Of a stretch of 36,219 nt of DNA, positions 7,640 to 17,260 are shown piece after piece. Source of the DNA: Flavobacteriales bacterium (GTDB taxonomy: Bacteria > Bacteroidota > Bacteroidia > Flavobacteriales_D > Crocinitomicaceae); assembly GCA_013373595.1 (NCBI GenBank), contig JABXHO010000161.1, forward strand, positions 1 through 36,219. Direction: 5' to 3'. A program made the position numbers and the translations under genes. The notes below the pieces were generated by a model that was not told the DNA's origin, made no database searches, and worked only from the letters and a program-made list of their open reading frames with translations. The stretch's first letter is position 1, and each line of letters begins with the position of its first letter.

Positions 7640-9444
7640 GTAAGGTGCTGCCAAAACCGCGTCGCTACTTTTCCATCAAGTTTGAAGGCATATTCACGTA
7701 TGAAAGTATCGTGATTAAAAGTAATACTTGACTCGTAGAGAAGTGTTTGAATGCACGCACTTAATTCATCAGAGTTTGTGGCTCTAATGGCAATTTTATT
7801 ATTTACATAATTTTGTATATCCTGTTGTAGGTAATCAAGTGTTATGAGAGGCTTCTTAAAAAATGCAGCTTCAGCACCAACTGTTGAGAAACAAGTGATA
7901 ACTGCGTCAGCTAGGATAAGAAGATCGTACAAGTCAATTTCATTTTTATATATAGAGTAACCTTCAGTGATACCAAGCTCTTGAGCAATTTTTTCATAGT
8001 AACTAGTTTCTTCATTCGGATGAACTTTTACCAAAACATGCTCTGTTTGACGATTCAATACCAAGCTGAAAGTATCAATCGCAGCACGTTTTCTGAGATT
8101 TTCATCTCTCTGAGGTTGTGAAAAAAACACGATTAATGGTTTAGAGCTATTTTTGTATTTATCAATGAGTTTTGAGTTGGAAGAAACTTGATCAGTAGAT
8201 ATAAAATCCGTGCGTGGTTGTCCTATTATATGGATTTGTTGAGACGAGAATGACCCTATTTCCGTTAGGAAATTTGCAGACTGTTCACCCCAAACGAACA
8301 TATGATCTACGAGTTTGTTCATTTGAATATCACTCTTTGAGTAAACATAAGCAGGATGTAGATGGTGAATTGAACCATGTTGTATTCCTATAGTTTTTAT
8401 TCCACAGCTTTTTGCAGCATCAAGTATTGATTTAATGGATGGACTGTTTTCATCAATAGAAGAAATTGCCTCACATCTACTCGAAGAGAAGAAATGTTTA
8501 AATGACAGAAATTGGAAATAATAGATAAGGCTTGAATGATGGTTCACACGAAGTCGATCTAGTAAATATTTCTCAATTCCGAGGGGAAGAAGCTCAATTG
8601 AACGATATACATCCTTTAATTCAGTACTTTTTTTCTTTATGGCAGTACGTGTACTTTTTCTGAGGTAATTCTTCAACGTAAAAGGACTGGCTAGGGTATC
8701 CATCTTAGCTGATTTGTAGAATTCAGAAAAGGTATACTTAATCGTGTTTTTACCTTTAATTTTTGGGAAGGGTAGGAAGATTAGAATTCCTGAATCCTCT
8801 CTTGGCGAAGATATGATCTTTCCGAAATACCTGTTTTGAGCATTGCTCCCATTATTGCTGTATTGAGATGAGCTAGTAAGAAAGAGGAACTTCTTTTTCT
8901 TCATCTTATTTGATTTGACAAAGCTCGAAAACCAATAAATGATGGTTAAAATTAGGAATTTAAGCACGATAGAATAATTCTTCTTCTTAGAAGGCTTTTG
9001 AGGAGGAATAATCTTTACGTGTTTAGAGGACTCAAAATACTGTGCAGTTGTTGAGTCCCCTGCGAATATCACGATAGAATCTGATTCAACAAGTCTAATG
9101 CTTCTGCACAAATAGAGTGAGTTTCTTACATCAAAATAGGCTCTAAAACGCTGGTAGTGCCATATTGAGAAATCTTTTGAAACAAGATCCTTTAGGTTTG
9201 TAGAGTTTAAAATCAAATCAGGCACCTTAAGAAGAGCTTCCATTACTTCTCTGTTGATGATCTCTTTGAGCTCTTCATTAATCTCGATCAGTTCGGCATT
9301 AAAATACTTGGAATATGTCTCGAATAAAACCTTATCATAGAACAAAACACTTCTAGTGGTGTTATTTTGTTTAATTTCTTCAATCTCTTTATTGGTTAAA
9401 GAGCGTAGTACGATATATTGTGAGCTGTTGTCGGTTTTATCCAC
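7624..9444 (-). CDS. GT-B-like surface-polysaccharide glycosyltransferase
   Basis: A 606-residue protein without a signal peptide. The N-terminal half (1-155) is not recognisable. A hydrophobic stretch at about 157-176, bracketed by Lys-rich segments, may anchor it to the membrane. The C-terminal half (about 330-600) has motifs seen in CDP-glycerol/capsule/sialyl-type GT-B transferases: GIQHGS (353-358), GQPRTD (408-413), VKVHPNE (472-478) and TVGAEAAFFKKPLITLDY (521-538). The start is GTG at 9444: an in-frame TAG lies two codons upstream and the next Met is at residue 69; AGGAA directly precedes the GTG. It faces the methyltransferase remnant tail-to-tail and overlaps it by 16 bases. From context it may transfer the CMP-activated sugar made by the genes at 4450-6775, but acceptor and donor are unknown. 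Confidence 0.78.
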   Translation of the reverse strand: MDKTDNSSQYIVLRSLTNKEIEEIKQNNTTRSVLFYDKVLFETYSKYFNAELIEINEELKEIINREVMEALLKVPDLILNSTNLKDLVSKDFSIWHYQRFRAYFDVRNSLYLCRSIRLVESDSIVIFAGDSTTAQYFESSKHVKIIPPQKPSKKKNYSIVLKFLILTIIYWFSSFVKSNKMKKKKFLFLTSSSQYSNNGSNAQNRYFGKIISSPREDSGILIFLPFPKIKGKNTIKYTFSEFYKSAKMDTLASPFTLKNYLRKSTRTAIKKKSTELKDVYRSIELLPLGIEKYLLDRLRVNHHSSLIYYFQFLSFKHFFSSSRCEAISSIDENSPSIKSILDAAKSCGIKTIGIQHGSIHHLHPAYVYSKSDIQMNKLVDHMFVWGEQSANFLTEIGSFSSQQIHIIGQPRTDFISTDQVSSNSKLIDKYKNSSKPLIVFFSQPQRDENLRKRAAIDTFSLVLNRQTEHVLVKVHPNEETSYYEKIAQELGITEGYSIYKNEIDLYDLLILADAVITCFSTVGAEAAFFKKPLITLDYLQQDIQNYVNNKIAIRATNSDELSACIQTLLYESSITFNHDTFIREYAFKLDGKVATRFWQHLTHIVD

Positions 9445-9461
9445 TTCCTAAAAAAATATTA

Positions 9462-9472
9462 GCTAATTTAGC
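9462..9472. promoter_or_regulatory. Palindrome in the glycosyltransferase/flippase divergent spacer
   Basis: GCTAATTTAGC is a perfect palindrome (5-base arms around one base) within the 75-base spacer between the divergently transcribed glycosyltransferase (start 9444) and flippase (start 9520). It could be an operator acting on both, but a short AT-rich palindrome can also arise by chance. No consensus -7 element is clear on either strand here. Confidence 0.25.
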
Positions 9473-9519
9473 ACAATATTGGGTGATTTGAGTTTCGATA
9501 GTTTAATTATTGTTTGATA

Positions 9520-11007
9520 ATGGGAATGCTTCAAAATGACGCCTTAAAAACCTCCATTATTTCGTATGTTGGAGCAGTTCTTGGATACATCAATAAAGGA
9601 CTTCTTTTTGTTGCCCTATTATCTATAGATGAAATTGGAATTCTTAACTTATTACTTTCAACTTCCATACTTTTTGCTCAATTTTCTAACTTGGGAACCT
9701 ACAATGTAATTTGGCGTTTTTTTCCTTCAGTAAAAAGAAAAGATAATCATCATTATGGCTTTTTGTCCTTCAATATTCTAATTGCACTTGTTGGAGCAGT
9801 GTTTTTCACATTGCTATTATTGCTGTTTTACGGACAAATTGAAGAGTATTATTCGGAGGAATCTGCTCGTTTCATGAACTATTTTTTCTGGACGGTTCCA
9901 ACAGGAATTGCAATTCTGCTCAATAAATTGCTCGACGGGTATTCAAGAGCCATATACAAAAGTGTATTCAGCATATTTTCAAATGATCTCTTACTTAGGC
10001 TTTTCACAACAATTGTCTTGGTTGGGTATTATTTTGAGTTATTCGGATTTGATGTTCTGTTAATTATCCTTTGTCTATCACAATGGTTACCAGTAATGCT
10101 GGTTATTTTCTATCTAAAAAAACTGGGGGAATGGAATGTTTCACATAAGAATATTGCGCTACCAAGGAAGTTGAAAAGGGTTATTTACTATTATTCTAGT
10201 TATGTATACATGAATAGTATTGGAGCCAATATTGTTCTTTCGATTGATGCAATTATGGTTGCAGGAATGCTAGGGCTAGAAGAAACAGGAGTTTATACTA
10301 CCGTCATGTTCATGTCTAGAGTGTTAGTTATTCCTTATAGTGCGATATTAAGAGTGGCTTCTCCCTTGATCCCTAAATATTGGAAAAACAACGCAATGGA
10401 TGATCTTCAGTCCATTTATTTACGTGTGAGTTCCGTTTCTTTATTGATCGGATTATACCTTTTTGGCGGAGTTTGGATCACGAGACAGGATCTGTTTATT
10501 ATTCTTCCAGAAGAGTTTAAGACTGGTATATATGTGTTTTTATGCATTATGATAGGTCGAATTTCAGACATGTACGGAGGACTGAATTCAGCGATACTTA
10601 TTACTTCCAAGAAATATAAGTCCGACTTAATTTTTACAGGGATACTTGTGGTTCTGGTTATCTACTTAAATTACACTTTAATTCCTATATACGGAGTTTT
10701 AGGAGCTGCAGTGTCAACTTCTGTAGCATTTATTGTTTACAATGTCTTACGTGTTCTTTTTGTTTGGTGGCACTATAAATTACACCCATTTTCAATAGGG
10801 AATTTGTACGTCTTTATTGTTTTTGGAGGCGTCATTTTTCTTTTCGAAATTTTCAGCTTTGGACCGTTAAACGTTTTTGTTTCGATCTTATTGAAAGGAG
10901 CTGTATTTACAGGATTGTTTCTAGGAACTATTTATGTTTTTAAAATCGAACCGAATTTTGTTCGATTTGTCGATAAGTGGAAGTTTAAGTTGTTGAAAAT
11001 AAAATGA
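9520..11007 (+). CDS. Wzx-like polysaccharide flippase (MOP superfamily)
   Basis: A 495-residue integral membrane protein with about 12-14 hydrophobic helices spread over its whole length and short loops, the plan of polysaccharide transporters (PF01943/PF14667) that flip lipid-linked sugar units across the inner membrane. The family-typical amphipathic start is present (ALKTSIISYVGAVLGYINKG), as is the C-terminal pattern YLNYTLIPIYGVLGAAVSTS, common in Wzx proteins. I start it at ATG 9520; an in-frame TTG at 9514 would add only two residues. It is divergent from the glycosyltransferase and ends 2 bases from the convergent LamG gene, with no clear terminator between. In context it would export the glycan assembled by this block. 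Confidence 0.9.
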   Translation: MGMLQNDALKTSIISYVGAVLGYINKGLLFVALLSIDEIGILNLLLSTSILFAQFSNLGTYNVIWRFFPSVKRKDNHHYGFLSFNILIALVGAVFFTLLLLLFYGQIEEYYSEESARFMNYFFWTVPTGIAILLNKLLDGYSRAIYKSVFSIFSNDLLLRLFTTIVLVGYYFELFGFDVLLIILCLSQWLPVMLVIFYLKKLGEWNVSHKNIALPRKLKRVIYYYSSYVYMNSIGANIVLSIDAIMVAGMLGLEETGVYTTVMFMSRVLVIPYSAILRVASPLIPKYWKNNAMDDLQSIYLRVSSVSLLIGLYLFGGVWITRQDLFIILPEEFKTGIYVFLCIMIGRISDMYGGLNSAILITSKKYKSDLIFTGILVVLVIYLNYTLIPIYGVLGAAVSTSVAFIVYNVLRVLFVWWHYKLHPFSIGNLYVFIVFGGVIFLFEIFSFGPLNVFVSILLKGAVFTGLFLGTIYVFKIEPNFVRFVDKWKFKLLKIK

Positions 11008-11009
11008 TA

Positions 11010-13515
11010 TTAGTGGATGACATTCACATGTCCCGTTACAAAAACCTCTTCCTCATCATCAATTGAATAGAGTAATTGGTATACATAAACACCCGTTTGT
11101 ACTTTTCGATTCAGGTAGTAGCCACTCCAAACTTCTGCGGGGTTTTCTGACTCAAAAACAACTTCTCCCCAGCAGTCATATATCTTAAATAAATAGCGTG
11201 TAAAGTCGCATTCGTGAACGGGACCAAACGTATTGTTGAATTTGCCGTTGTCGTGAGGAGTAAAGCTGTTAGGGAGATACACTTCACACAAACAATCTGT
11301 TGTTTCAATGAGGATTTCGTCATATGCCTGACCGCAAGCATTGGTAACGGATGCAGCGTAAATTCCCGCCTCATTCACAATAATTACTGGTTCCTGACTT
11401 CCAATATTCCAATTGACCACACCATTAGCGTTCGTGCTGCTCAAGAAGAATTGGTCTCCAAAACAAATAACAGTATCGGGGCCTAAATCAATGGTTGGGG
11501 AGCTGGTGTATGAGATCGTAATTTCATCTTCATAACTGCAAAATTGATTATTTACCGTTGCCGAATACGTTCCAGGTTGATCTACGTAAAGGGTAGGTGA
11601 TTGTGTCCCATTTTGCCAAGTGGTTGTTGTATTGGGAATAGCTGTATTCAATGTTATTCCGTCTCCAGTACAAAGGATCGTATCATTTCCGAGATCAAAA
11701 ATGGGTAAGTCATTAACAGTTAAGTCTATACTGTCTATGGAGGTCCCACATTGATTCGTTCCTTCCACCCAAATAATTCCAGTTTGATTTGCCGTAATGG
11801 ATGAAGATGTTTCATTGGTCGACCAGAGGTACGTGTCTACAAATTGAGTCGAAGGACTTAGCACAATTGTTTCTCCATCACAAATGCTGGTATCATTTCC
11901 TAAATCTACAGTTGGTGGTGTAAGCGTAGAAATGGTGATAGAATCTGTAAAGATGCAAGAAGAAATACTTACTTCCACCCAGTAAACTCCTGAAGAATTC
12001 ACTGTGTATGTGCTGTTTGTCGAATTGTCTTGCCATAAATACGTCGCGGAATTCGAAGAAGCATCGAGTGTTAACGTTGTTCCAGAGCAAAGAGTGGTAT
12101 CATTGCCAAGATTTATGTTTGCCTGAGGAGTTGAGACAATAACAGAGTCGGTATAGCTTCCACATTGATCAATAACATTCACCCAATAAATTCCCGCTTG
12201 ATCGACTAGGAAAGAATTAACCGTAGAGCCATTTTGCCATGTGTAATTGCTCGCACCTGAAGGAACTGTAAGCGTTTGTGAAGCGCCTGGACATAACGTA
12301 AAATCCGAACCTAAGTCTAAAGAATAAGGTGAAATTTCTGTAACATTCAAGGTAATAATAGAATCACACGTAGAGGAGATTGGTATTGTGTCGATATACG
12401 TTCCCGCACTTGTAATGTATCCTCCGCTATATTGCACACTATCTCCACTACACAAAGTGATGTTTTGCGATCCTGAATAGGAATTTACTGATGGTGATAA
12501 AATGATTGTCGTGTCTAGTGTGATGTTACAGTTGCTTACATTATTGGTAGCGGTAATTTCGAATTGTGTGGTGGTCGAATAAATCCCTGTGTTGAAAACA
12601 AGGTTCCCACAGTTTCCTGGTTGGATTGGACCGACTGGCGTATTCGTGTTTGCGTTAATGAGTTGATAGCTAACATCCAACTCTGTGTTGTAAAGTGTAA
12701 TTTGAGCTGAATCCGCATTGCAGTTCGGAAACTCTACAACATCCATTGTTAAAGGCAGGCAGCTTTGGTACACATCGAGTATTTGTTCAGAGTTGAGAAC
12801 GATGTCGTATACTCTCAGTTGATCGATTGTGCCATGAAATGTACTCGTATGATTGGTAACACCAGAACTTGCTCCAACTGTTGTTGTATAGTTCTGACTC
12901 CCATTGAAACAAACGGCGGTGGGAAAGTCAATCGTCATAGTCGTGGAGTACTCTGCACAGTTGACATAGAGCTTCACGACACGATTTTCACTAATATTAT
13001 TCTGAACCGAAAGAGCGACAAATGTTTCTTGATTGTTGGGAATCAAAATCCCAGCGTTTGTATACCGATCGCCAGCCGAAAACCCCGTACAGTTTTGGTG
13101 TATATTCACTTGGTTATTTAGCGTTGCTACATTGTAGTCTCCAAGGTTGAATTGAAGAATAGAGTATCCGCGATAGGTAGAAGTGCATTGTTCACGAATA
13201 GAGAAAATACCCATCCCGTTTCCTTGGGAACTTGGGTTGATCCATGCACAAACAGTGAAGTCATTTACCAAATTCATACTCGGGGAAATGGACACAAAGT
13301 CATCATTTCCATCAAAAAAAAGCCCTTGACCACATTGAGTAGGTGCAAATTGAGCTCCGTTGTTGGTAATTGTATAATTTCCAGATCCCAAATTACTTAA
13401 GTCACCATCGAAAGGAAGGCGCAACAGTTGTCTCATCAAGGTCGAGAGGACATTGACTAAATGAGTAACTAATCCCGAAGAAAAGTACGAGAAAAAGGGA
13501 GTAGAGGCTTTTCAT
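11010..13515 (-). CDS. Large LamG/tandem-repeat surface protein with gliding-motility-type C-terminal domain; frameshifted signal peptide
   Basis: The long frame (13439 to 11010, 809 residues) has no signal peptide. A second frame starting at ATG 13515 encodes a textbook one, MKSLYSLFLVLFFGISYSFS, followed by QCPLDLDETTVA, then hits a stop at 13402. Removing one C near 13417-13420 joins the frames into ...TTVALPFDGDLSNLG, the expected start of a LamG domain. I therefore annotate the joined gene. Domains (809-residue numbering): LamG about 5-230, a Cys-bearing linker about 230-370, five repeats of about 69 residues each opening like [LIVF]DLGNDT.[LI]C (about 373-715), and a C-terminal CHU_C domain (LPNSFTPH...GVYVYQLLY). 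That domain is the T9SS type B sorting signal, so the product is probably secreted or an adhesin. It sits 12 bases after the DUF1573 gene. Confidence 0.85.
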
Positions 13516-13527
13516 CGGTACGCTTGT

Positions 13528-14040
13528 CTACTTCACAAACGCTCGAATGTCAACTTTGTGAACCTTCTCAGCTGTATTTGCCGTAACCGTTACGGTCTTT
13601 TTGATCTCGTTCTTCTGTCCTGGTTTTGATTTGAATGTAACTACAATCTCATCTGATTCTCCTGGAGCAATAGGCGCTTCTGGTTTCTTCGGAGTAGTAC
13701 ATCCACAAGTTGTTGAAACGTCGCTAATGATCAACGGCTTTTTCCCCGTATTCTTCACGATGAACGAAGTTCGGTTTTCAACTTCTGGCTCAACATCACC
13801 AAAATCATGAAGTACTTTATCGAACTCAAGCGTTGTTAGATTCGCTGCTTTTTCCTTTTCTCGCTTCGCTTCTTCTTTCTCGAATTCAGATAATTCTTTT
13901 TCCAATTCAGCATTGGTTTCAGAGTTCGCAATCACGGTAGAGCGTACTTCTCCTTCAACACTTTCAATAGCATCGCTATCGTTATTGCAAGACATTAATA
14001 CTGCTGATAAGGCAAAAATAGAAACAACTGTTTTTTTCAT
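13528..14040 (-). CDS. DUF1573 lipoprotein
   Basis: A 170-residue predicted lipoprotein. The start is placed at ATG 14040 because MKKTVVSIFALSAVLMSC is a clean lipoprotein signal with its lipobox Cys at residue 18; an upstream in-frame Met would put 11 non-signal residues in front. After an acidic, Glu/Lys-rich linker (about 25-70), the DUF1573 beta domain shows the family hallmarks: LEFDKVLHDFGDVEPE, then FIVKNTGKKPLIISDVSTTCGCTTP with the CGC motif, then VTFKSKPGQ. DUF1573 is an Ig-like domain frequent in Bacteroidota envelope proteins, of unknown function. It lies between the S41 protease gene (44 bases upstream) and the LamG gene (12 bases downstream), all on the minus strand. Confidence 0.88.
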   Translation of the reverse strand: MKKTVVSIFALSAVLMSCNNDSDAIESVEGEVRSTVIANSETNAELEKELSEFEKEEAKREKEKAANLTTLEFDKVLHDFGDVEPEVENRTSFIVKNTGKKPLIISDVSTTCGCTTPKKPEAPIAPGESDEIVVTFKSKPGQKNEIKKTVTVTANTAEKVHKVDIRAFVK

Positions 14041-14084
14041 AATGTGTTCAACTTTGATGGTCAAAATTAGCAAAAATAGATCGA

Positions 14085-15683
14085 TTAATTCTTCGCTTCA
14101 AGCGCCTTTTCGTAATCATCCGATTCGATTACTTCAATCGCTTTTTGAAGAATTTCATTAGAATCATTGTAAACCTGATAGAATTCATTGTATCCCCAAA
14201 TGTTTTGAGCCATTAAGGCTTTCAATCTGAGTTTAATGAGTGATTCACTGATTTTAAGTTCGTCATTGTCAATTTCCAATTCTTCATCTTCTTCCTGTGC
14301 ATAGTCCAAGAACTTGTTCATGAATTTCTTGTCAATCTCGAACGATTCTTTGAAATCTGCGAAAGTAGGGTAGTCCTTTAAAATTTGCTCTCGATTTTCA
14401 TCTACGTATGTAAGCGAGTAACTATTGAACGCTCCAGAACGAATCAAGGCCGTTAAGAAATCGCTTGACTCTGTTGTGTCGAGAGGAACAAAATAATCGG
14501 GCATAATTCCACCGCCACCGTAAACAGCACGATGATTTTGCAAGGTGTAATATTTCAACGAATCGGGGAGAGCAATCGAATCTCTGCTCAAGAATTCTCC
14601 GTGATCATAACGATTGATCAAATCGTTGCGGTAATCATCCAAATCTTCATATGATTTTTGAACAGATCTTCCGCTCGGTGTGTAGTAACGAGCAATGGTC
14701 AAACGAATTTGCGAACCGTCAGTTAGGTCAATTGGACGTTGAACCAATCCCTTTCCATACGATCTGCGACCCACAATCAGTCCGCGATCCCAATCTTGAA
14801 CGGCTCCTGAGAGAATTTCACTCGCTGAAGCAGAATATTCATTGGTAAGAAGAATCAAGCGTCCGTCTTCCCAAAGTCCTTTTCGTTCGGATTTCAAGTC
14901 AACTCGTGGTTGCGCACGCCCTTCGGAATAAACAATTAATTTGTCTTCTGAAAGAAATTCATCTGCAAGGTATTTTGCTGCATACAACAATCCTCCGCCG
15001 TTTCCTTGAAGGTCAAAGACAAGGTTTTTCATTCCTTCATCTTTTAACGAACGAATCGCATCTCTTACTTCTTTATAGGTAGATCGAGAGAATGAATTCA
15101 ATTTAATGTATCCTGTTTCATTCGAAATCATGTAGGATGCATCCACAGAATTTACAGGAATGACGTCTCGTGTAATTACGTAATCGATAGGATTCGCTTT
15201 TTTCTTGCGTTGAACAGCTACGGTAACTTTCGTTCCGCGGTCACCCAACAGACGATCTCTTACTTGACTATTTTTTAGACCAATTCCAGCGACACTTTCG
15301 GTGTCAATTCGAACGATTTTATCGCCAGGTAAAAGCCCTAACTTCTCAGAAGGTCCACCAGGAATCGTTGCAACAACCATCAAGGTATCGCGTAATATCT
15401 GGAAGCGAATCCCAATTCCTACAAAGTTTCCGTTGATTTGTTGATTGGCATCTTCCACCTCTTCTTTTGATATGAAGGTAGAGTGCGGATCCAACTTTTC
15501 GAGTAATGCAACGATGGCTGCATCCGTCAATTTTTCACTGTCTACATCATCCACGTAGAGTTGATTCACGTATGTAATTACTTCATCGAATTTTTGGGTA
15601 GTTGCAATTTTGCTTTCATCAATTTGCGCATAACTAAATACAGTTATTCCGATAAAGGCAAAAAGGGAGGATATTTTTATCAT
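14085..15683 (-). CDS. S41 family C-terminal processing peptidase (CtpA/Prc-like)
   Basis: A 532-residue periplasmic serine protease with an N-terminal signal peptide (MIKISSLFAFIGITVFSYAQ). Domains in order: an N-terminal helical region (21-80), a PDZ domain about 85-170 (GIGIRF, PSEKLGLLPGDKIVRID), and the S41 core about 185-370. The catalytic pair is probably Ser286 in NEYSASASEI and Lys311 in RRSYGKGLVQ, 25 residues apart as in E. coli Prc. DLQGNGGGLL is the conserved oxyanion/substrate strand. A C-terminal extension (about 400-532), acidic around 455-475, is common in Bacteroidota members. Such proteases trim the C termini of envelope proteins. As the first gene of the S41-DUF1573-LamG run it may act on co-expressed exported proteins, but this is speculative. 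Confidence 0.94.
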   Translation of the reverse strand: MIKISSLFAFIGITVFSYAQIDESKIATTQKFDEVITYVNQLYVDDVDSEKLTDAAIVALLEKLDPHSTFISKEEVEDANQQINGNFVGIGIRFQILRDTLMVVATIPGGPSEKLGLLPGDKIVRIDTESVAGIGLKNSQVRDRLLGDRGTKVTVAVQRKKKANPIDYVITRDVIPVNSVDASYMISNETGYIKLNSFSRSTYKEVRDAIRSLKDEGMKNLVFDLQGNGGGLLYAAKYLADEFLSEDKLIVYSEGRAQPRVDLKSERKGLWEDGRLILLTNEYSASASEILSGAVQDWDRGLIVGRRSYGKGLVQRPIDLTDGSQIRLTIARYYTPSGRSVQKSYEDLDDYRNDLINRYDHGEFLSRDSIALPDSLKYYTLQNHRAVYGGGGIMPDYFVPLDTTESSDFLTALIRSGAFNSYSLTYVDENREQILKDYPTFADFKESFEIDKKFMNKFLDYAQEEDEELEIDNDELKISESLIKLRLKALMAQNIWGYNEFYQVYNDSNEILQKAIEVIESDDYEKALEAKN

Positions 15684-15881
15684 GTTGTTGCGTTTCGTTC
15701 TAGAATTTCAATCATGAAAGATTGTAACGACTAAATAACGGGAATTCTGAGGAAAGTATACAGATTTTTTTGGGAAAATATGTTAATTCGGAAGGTGCGA
15801 AAGCTATTCACATTGCTTTTGTGGATTGATTTTTGAAAGTAGAAGTCCAGTTAGGAAGATTTTTTTGTTAATTCGCATTGT

Positions 15882-16793
15882 ATGTATAAGTCGTTTAAGA
15901 TTTTTCTGGTAGTGGTGTTCGTGTTCTCATTGAGCGCAGCGTTCGGTCAAAACAAGCATTTTGATCGCTTGGAAATGTATTATTCACAAGGACATTACAA
16001 AAGAACCTATCGAAAAGCAGGACGATTACTGGATAAACCAGAATACGATTATTCAATGATGCCGACCTATTACCGAAGTATCAGTTTATTTCAGTTGTGT
16101 CAGAATGGATTTTGGCTCTCACGCCACCCGGAAGCATTGAAAGATGCAGAGCGCATGTTTAATGAAGTGAAAAGATCTGAAGTCGGAACGAAAATTTTCA
16201 ATGCGCACATGTACGAGCTTTCATGGCTGCGTTCGGATATGATTTCTTGGGCAGGCGATTTAAAGCGAATGGGAGATCAGGATGGTTTTGAAGAAGTGCA
16301 AGATTTGATTGATCGTTTGTTTGAAGAGGTACCAAATGTAGATGCCGGAAACGACGCTAATCAGGTAGCTATCGAGACAGACCCTAACGAAGTCGAAAGT
16401 GTTGAAATTATAGGTCTTCGAGGGGAGATTCTGACAGTTGCAAAGCAGCAAATTGGAACACCTTACGTTTGGGCGGGAAATAAACCGGGAGGATTTGATT
16501 GTTCTGGGTTCACGTCTTACGTCATGGAGCAAAATGGAATGCAACTTCCGCGTAGAGCTGCCGATCAATATGCGTCTTCGAAAAAGTTGAAGGCAAAAGA
16601 AGTGCAAAAAGGCGATTTGGTGTTCTTCAACAATGGATCAGGAATTTCGCACGTGGGAATTGTTGTTTCAGAAAAGGGAAGACCGCTTCAAATGATTCAT
16701 GCCAGCTCAGGAAGTGGTATTATCATCACCAATGTTGAAAAATCTGAATATTGGATGAAGCGACTGCATGGATACGGAACCTACGTGAAGTAA
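15882..16793 (+). CDS. Secreted NlpC/P60 peptidoglycan endopeptidase
   Basis: A 303-residue protein with a signal peptide (MYKSFKIFLVVVFVFSLSAAFGQ, 1-23). The N-terminal region (about 24-150) looks helical and may be TPR-like (RLEMYYSQGHYKRTYRKAGRLL). The NlpC/P60 domain (about 182-303) has the catalytic Cys207 in GGFDCSGFTSYV, His257 in ISHVGIV and His273 in MIHASS, which supplies the usual Cys-His-His triad. YVWAGNKPG precedes the Cys, as is standard. It would cleave peptide stems of peptidoglycan in the periplasm. The gene stands alone after a 198-base spacer, divergent from the S41 protease. A small lipoprotein gene follows 24 bases later. Confidence 0.94.
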   Translation: MYKSFKIFLVVVFVFSLSAAFGQNKHFDRLEMYYSQGHYKRTYRKAGRLLDKPEYDYSMMPTYYRSISLFQLCQNGFWLSRHPEALKDAERMFNEVKRSEVGTKIFNAHMYELSWLRSDMISWAGDLKRMGDQDGFEEVQDLIDRLFEEVPNVDAGNDANQVAIETDPNEVESVEIIGLRGEILTVAKQQIGTPYVWAGNKPGGFDCSGFTSYVMEQNGMQLPRRAADQYASSKKLKAKEVQKGDLVFFNNGSGISHVGIVVSEKGRPLQMIHASSGSGIIITNVEKSEYWMKRLHGYGTYVK

Positions 16794-16817
16794 TTTCATA
16801 AAGGAGAATTCAACATT

Positions 16818-17252
16818 ATGAGACATCTTATACCCATCATCGCAGCGATTCTTTTCTTTTCCAGTTGTGACTCATCAAAGATGAAAGAAACTCCAACTTC
16901 TCAATTCGTAGGTACATGGAAGCTTACAGATCGTGGGATGTTTGATGGAATCGAGATGAAGGTCTCGCAAAATGACAAAGGAGAGATTAAGGGAGTTGTC
17001 ACACGTTTGAATGATGATAAGTACGTTCAAATGTTCATGGAAGAAGGTGATCTCCTTCTGTCTGGTGTCAAGAGAAATTCCAATTTTGAATTCGTGGTGA
17101 GTGAAAAGAAGATTGCGGCTCCGTTATTTTCTGCATATGGTCAGGGTACTACGAATGAATTCAAAGCGACCTTTAAGAATGAGAATACGATTTTGTTAGG
17201 AGGGAAAGGACAAAGTGGTTCTTACGTGCGGGTGAATTCGACTTCGAATTAG
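16818..17252 (+). CDS. Small lipoprotein of unknown function
   Basis: A 144-residue protein with a lipoprotein signal (MRHLIPIIAAILFFSSC, Cys17 as the lipidated residue). The mature part contains FVGTWKLTDRGMFDGIEMKV, then alternating short strands (GVVTRLNDDKYVQMF, LLLSGVKRN) and GSYVRV at the end. This pattern is reminiscent of small lipocalin-like or DUF2147-like beta-barrel domains that open with GTW, but I do not recognise a specific family. AAGGAG lies about 13 bases before the ATG. It follows the NlpC/P60 gene by 24 bases, so the two are probably co-transcribed, and it ends 8 bases from a convergent gene. Confidence 0.75.
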   Translation: MRHLIPIIAAILFFSSCDSSKMKETPTSQFVGTWKLTDRGMFDGIEMKVSQNDKGEIKGVVTRLNDDKYVQMFMEEGDLLLSGVKRNSNFEFVVSEKKIAAPLFSAYGQGTTNEFKATFKNENTILLGGKGQSGSYVRVNSTSN

Positions 17253-17260
17253 CCTGAAGT

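Noticed and set aside
4450-11007. Possible genomic island or mobile element around the glycan block
   Set aside because: The block looks more AT-rich by eye and contains a pseudogene, but I find no integrase, transposase, tRNA target duplication or terminal repeats. Lateral transfer of a surface-glycan locus remains possible but unsupported by boundaries.
11400-12330. Tandem repetition considered as a DNA repeat element
   Set aside because: It is protein-level repetition (five ~69-residue units) with strongly diverged DNA.
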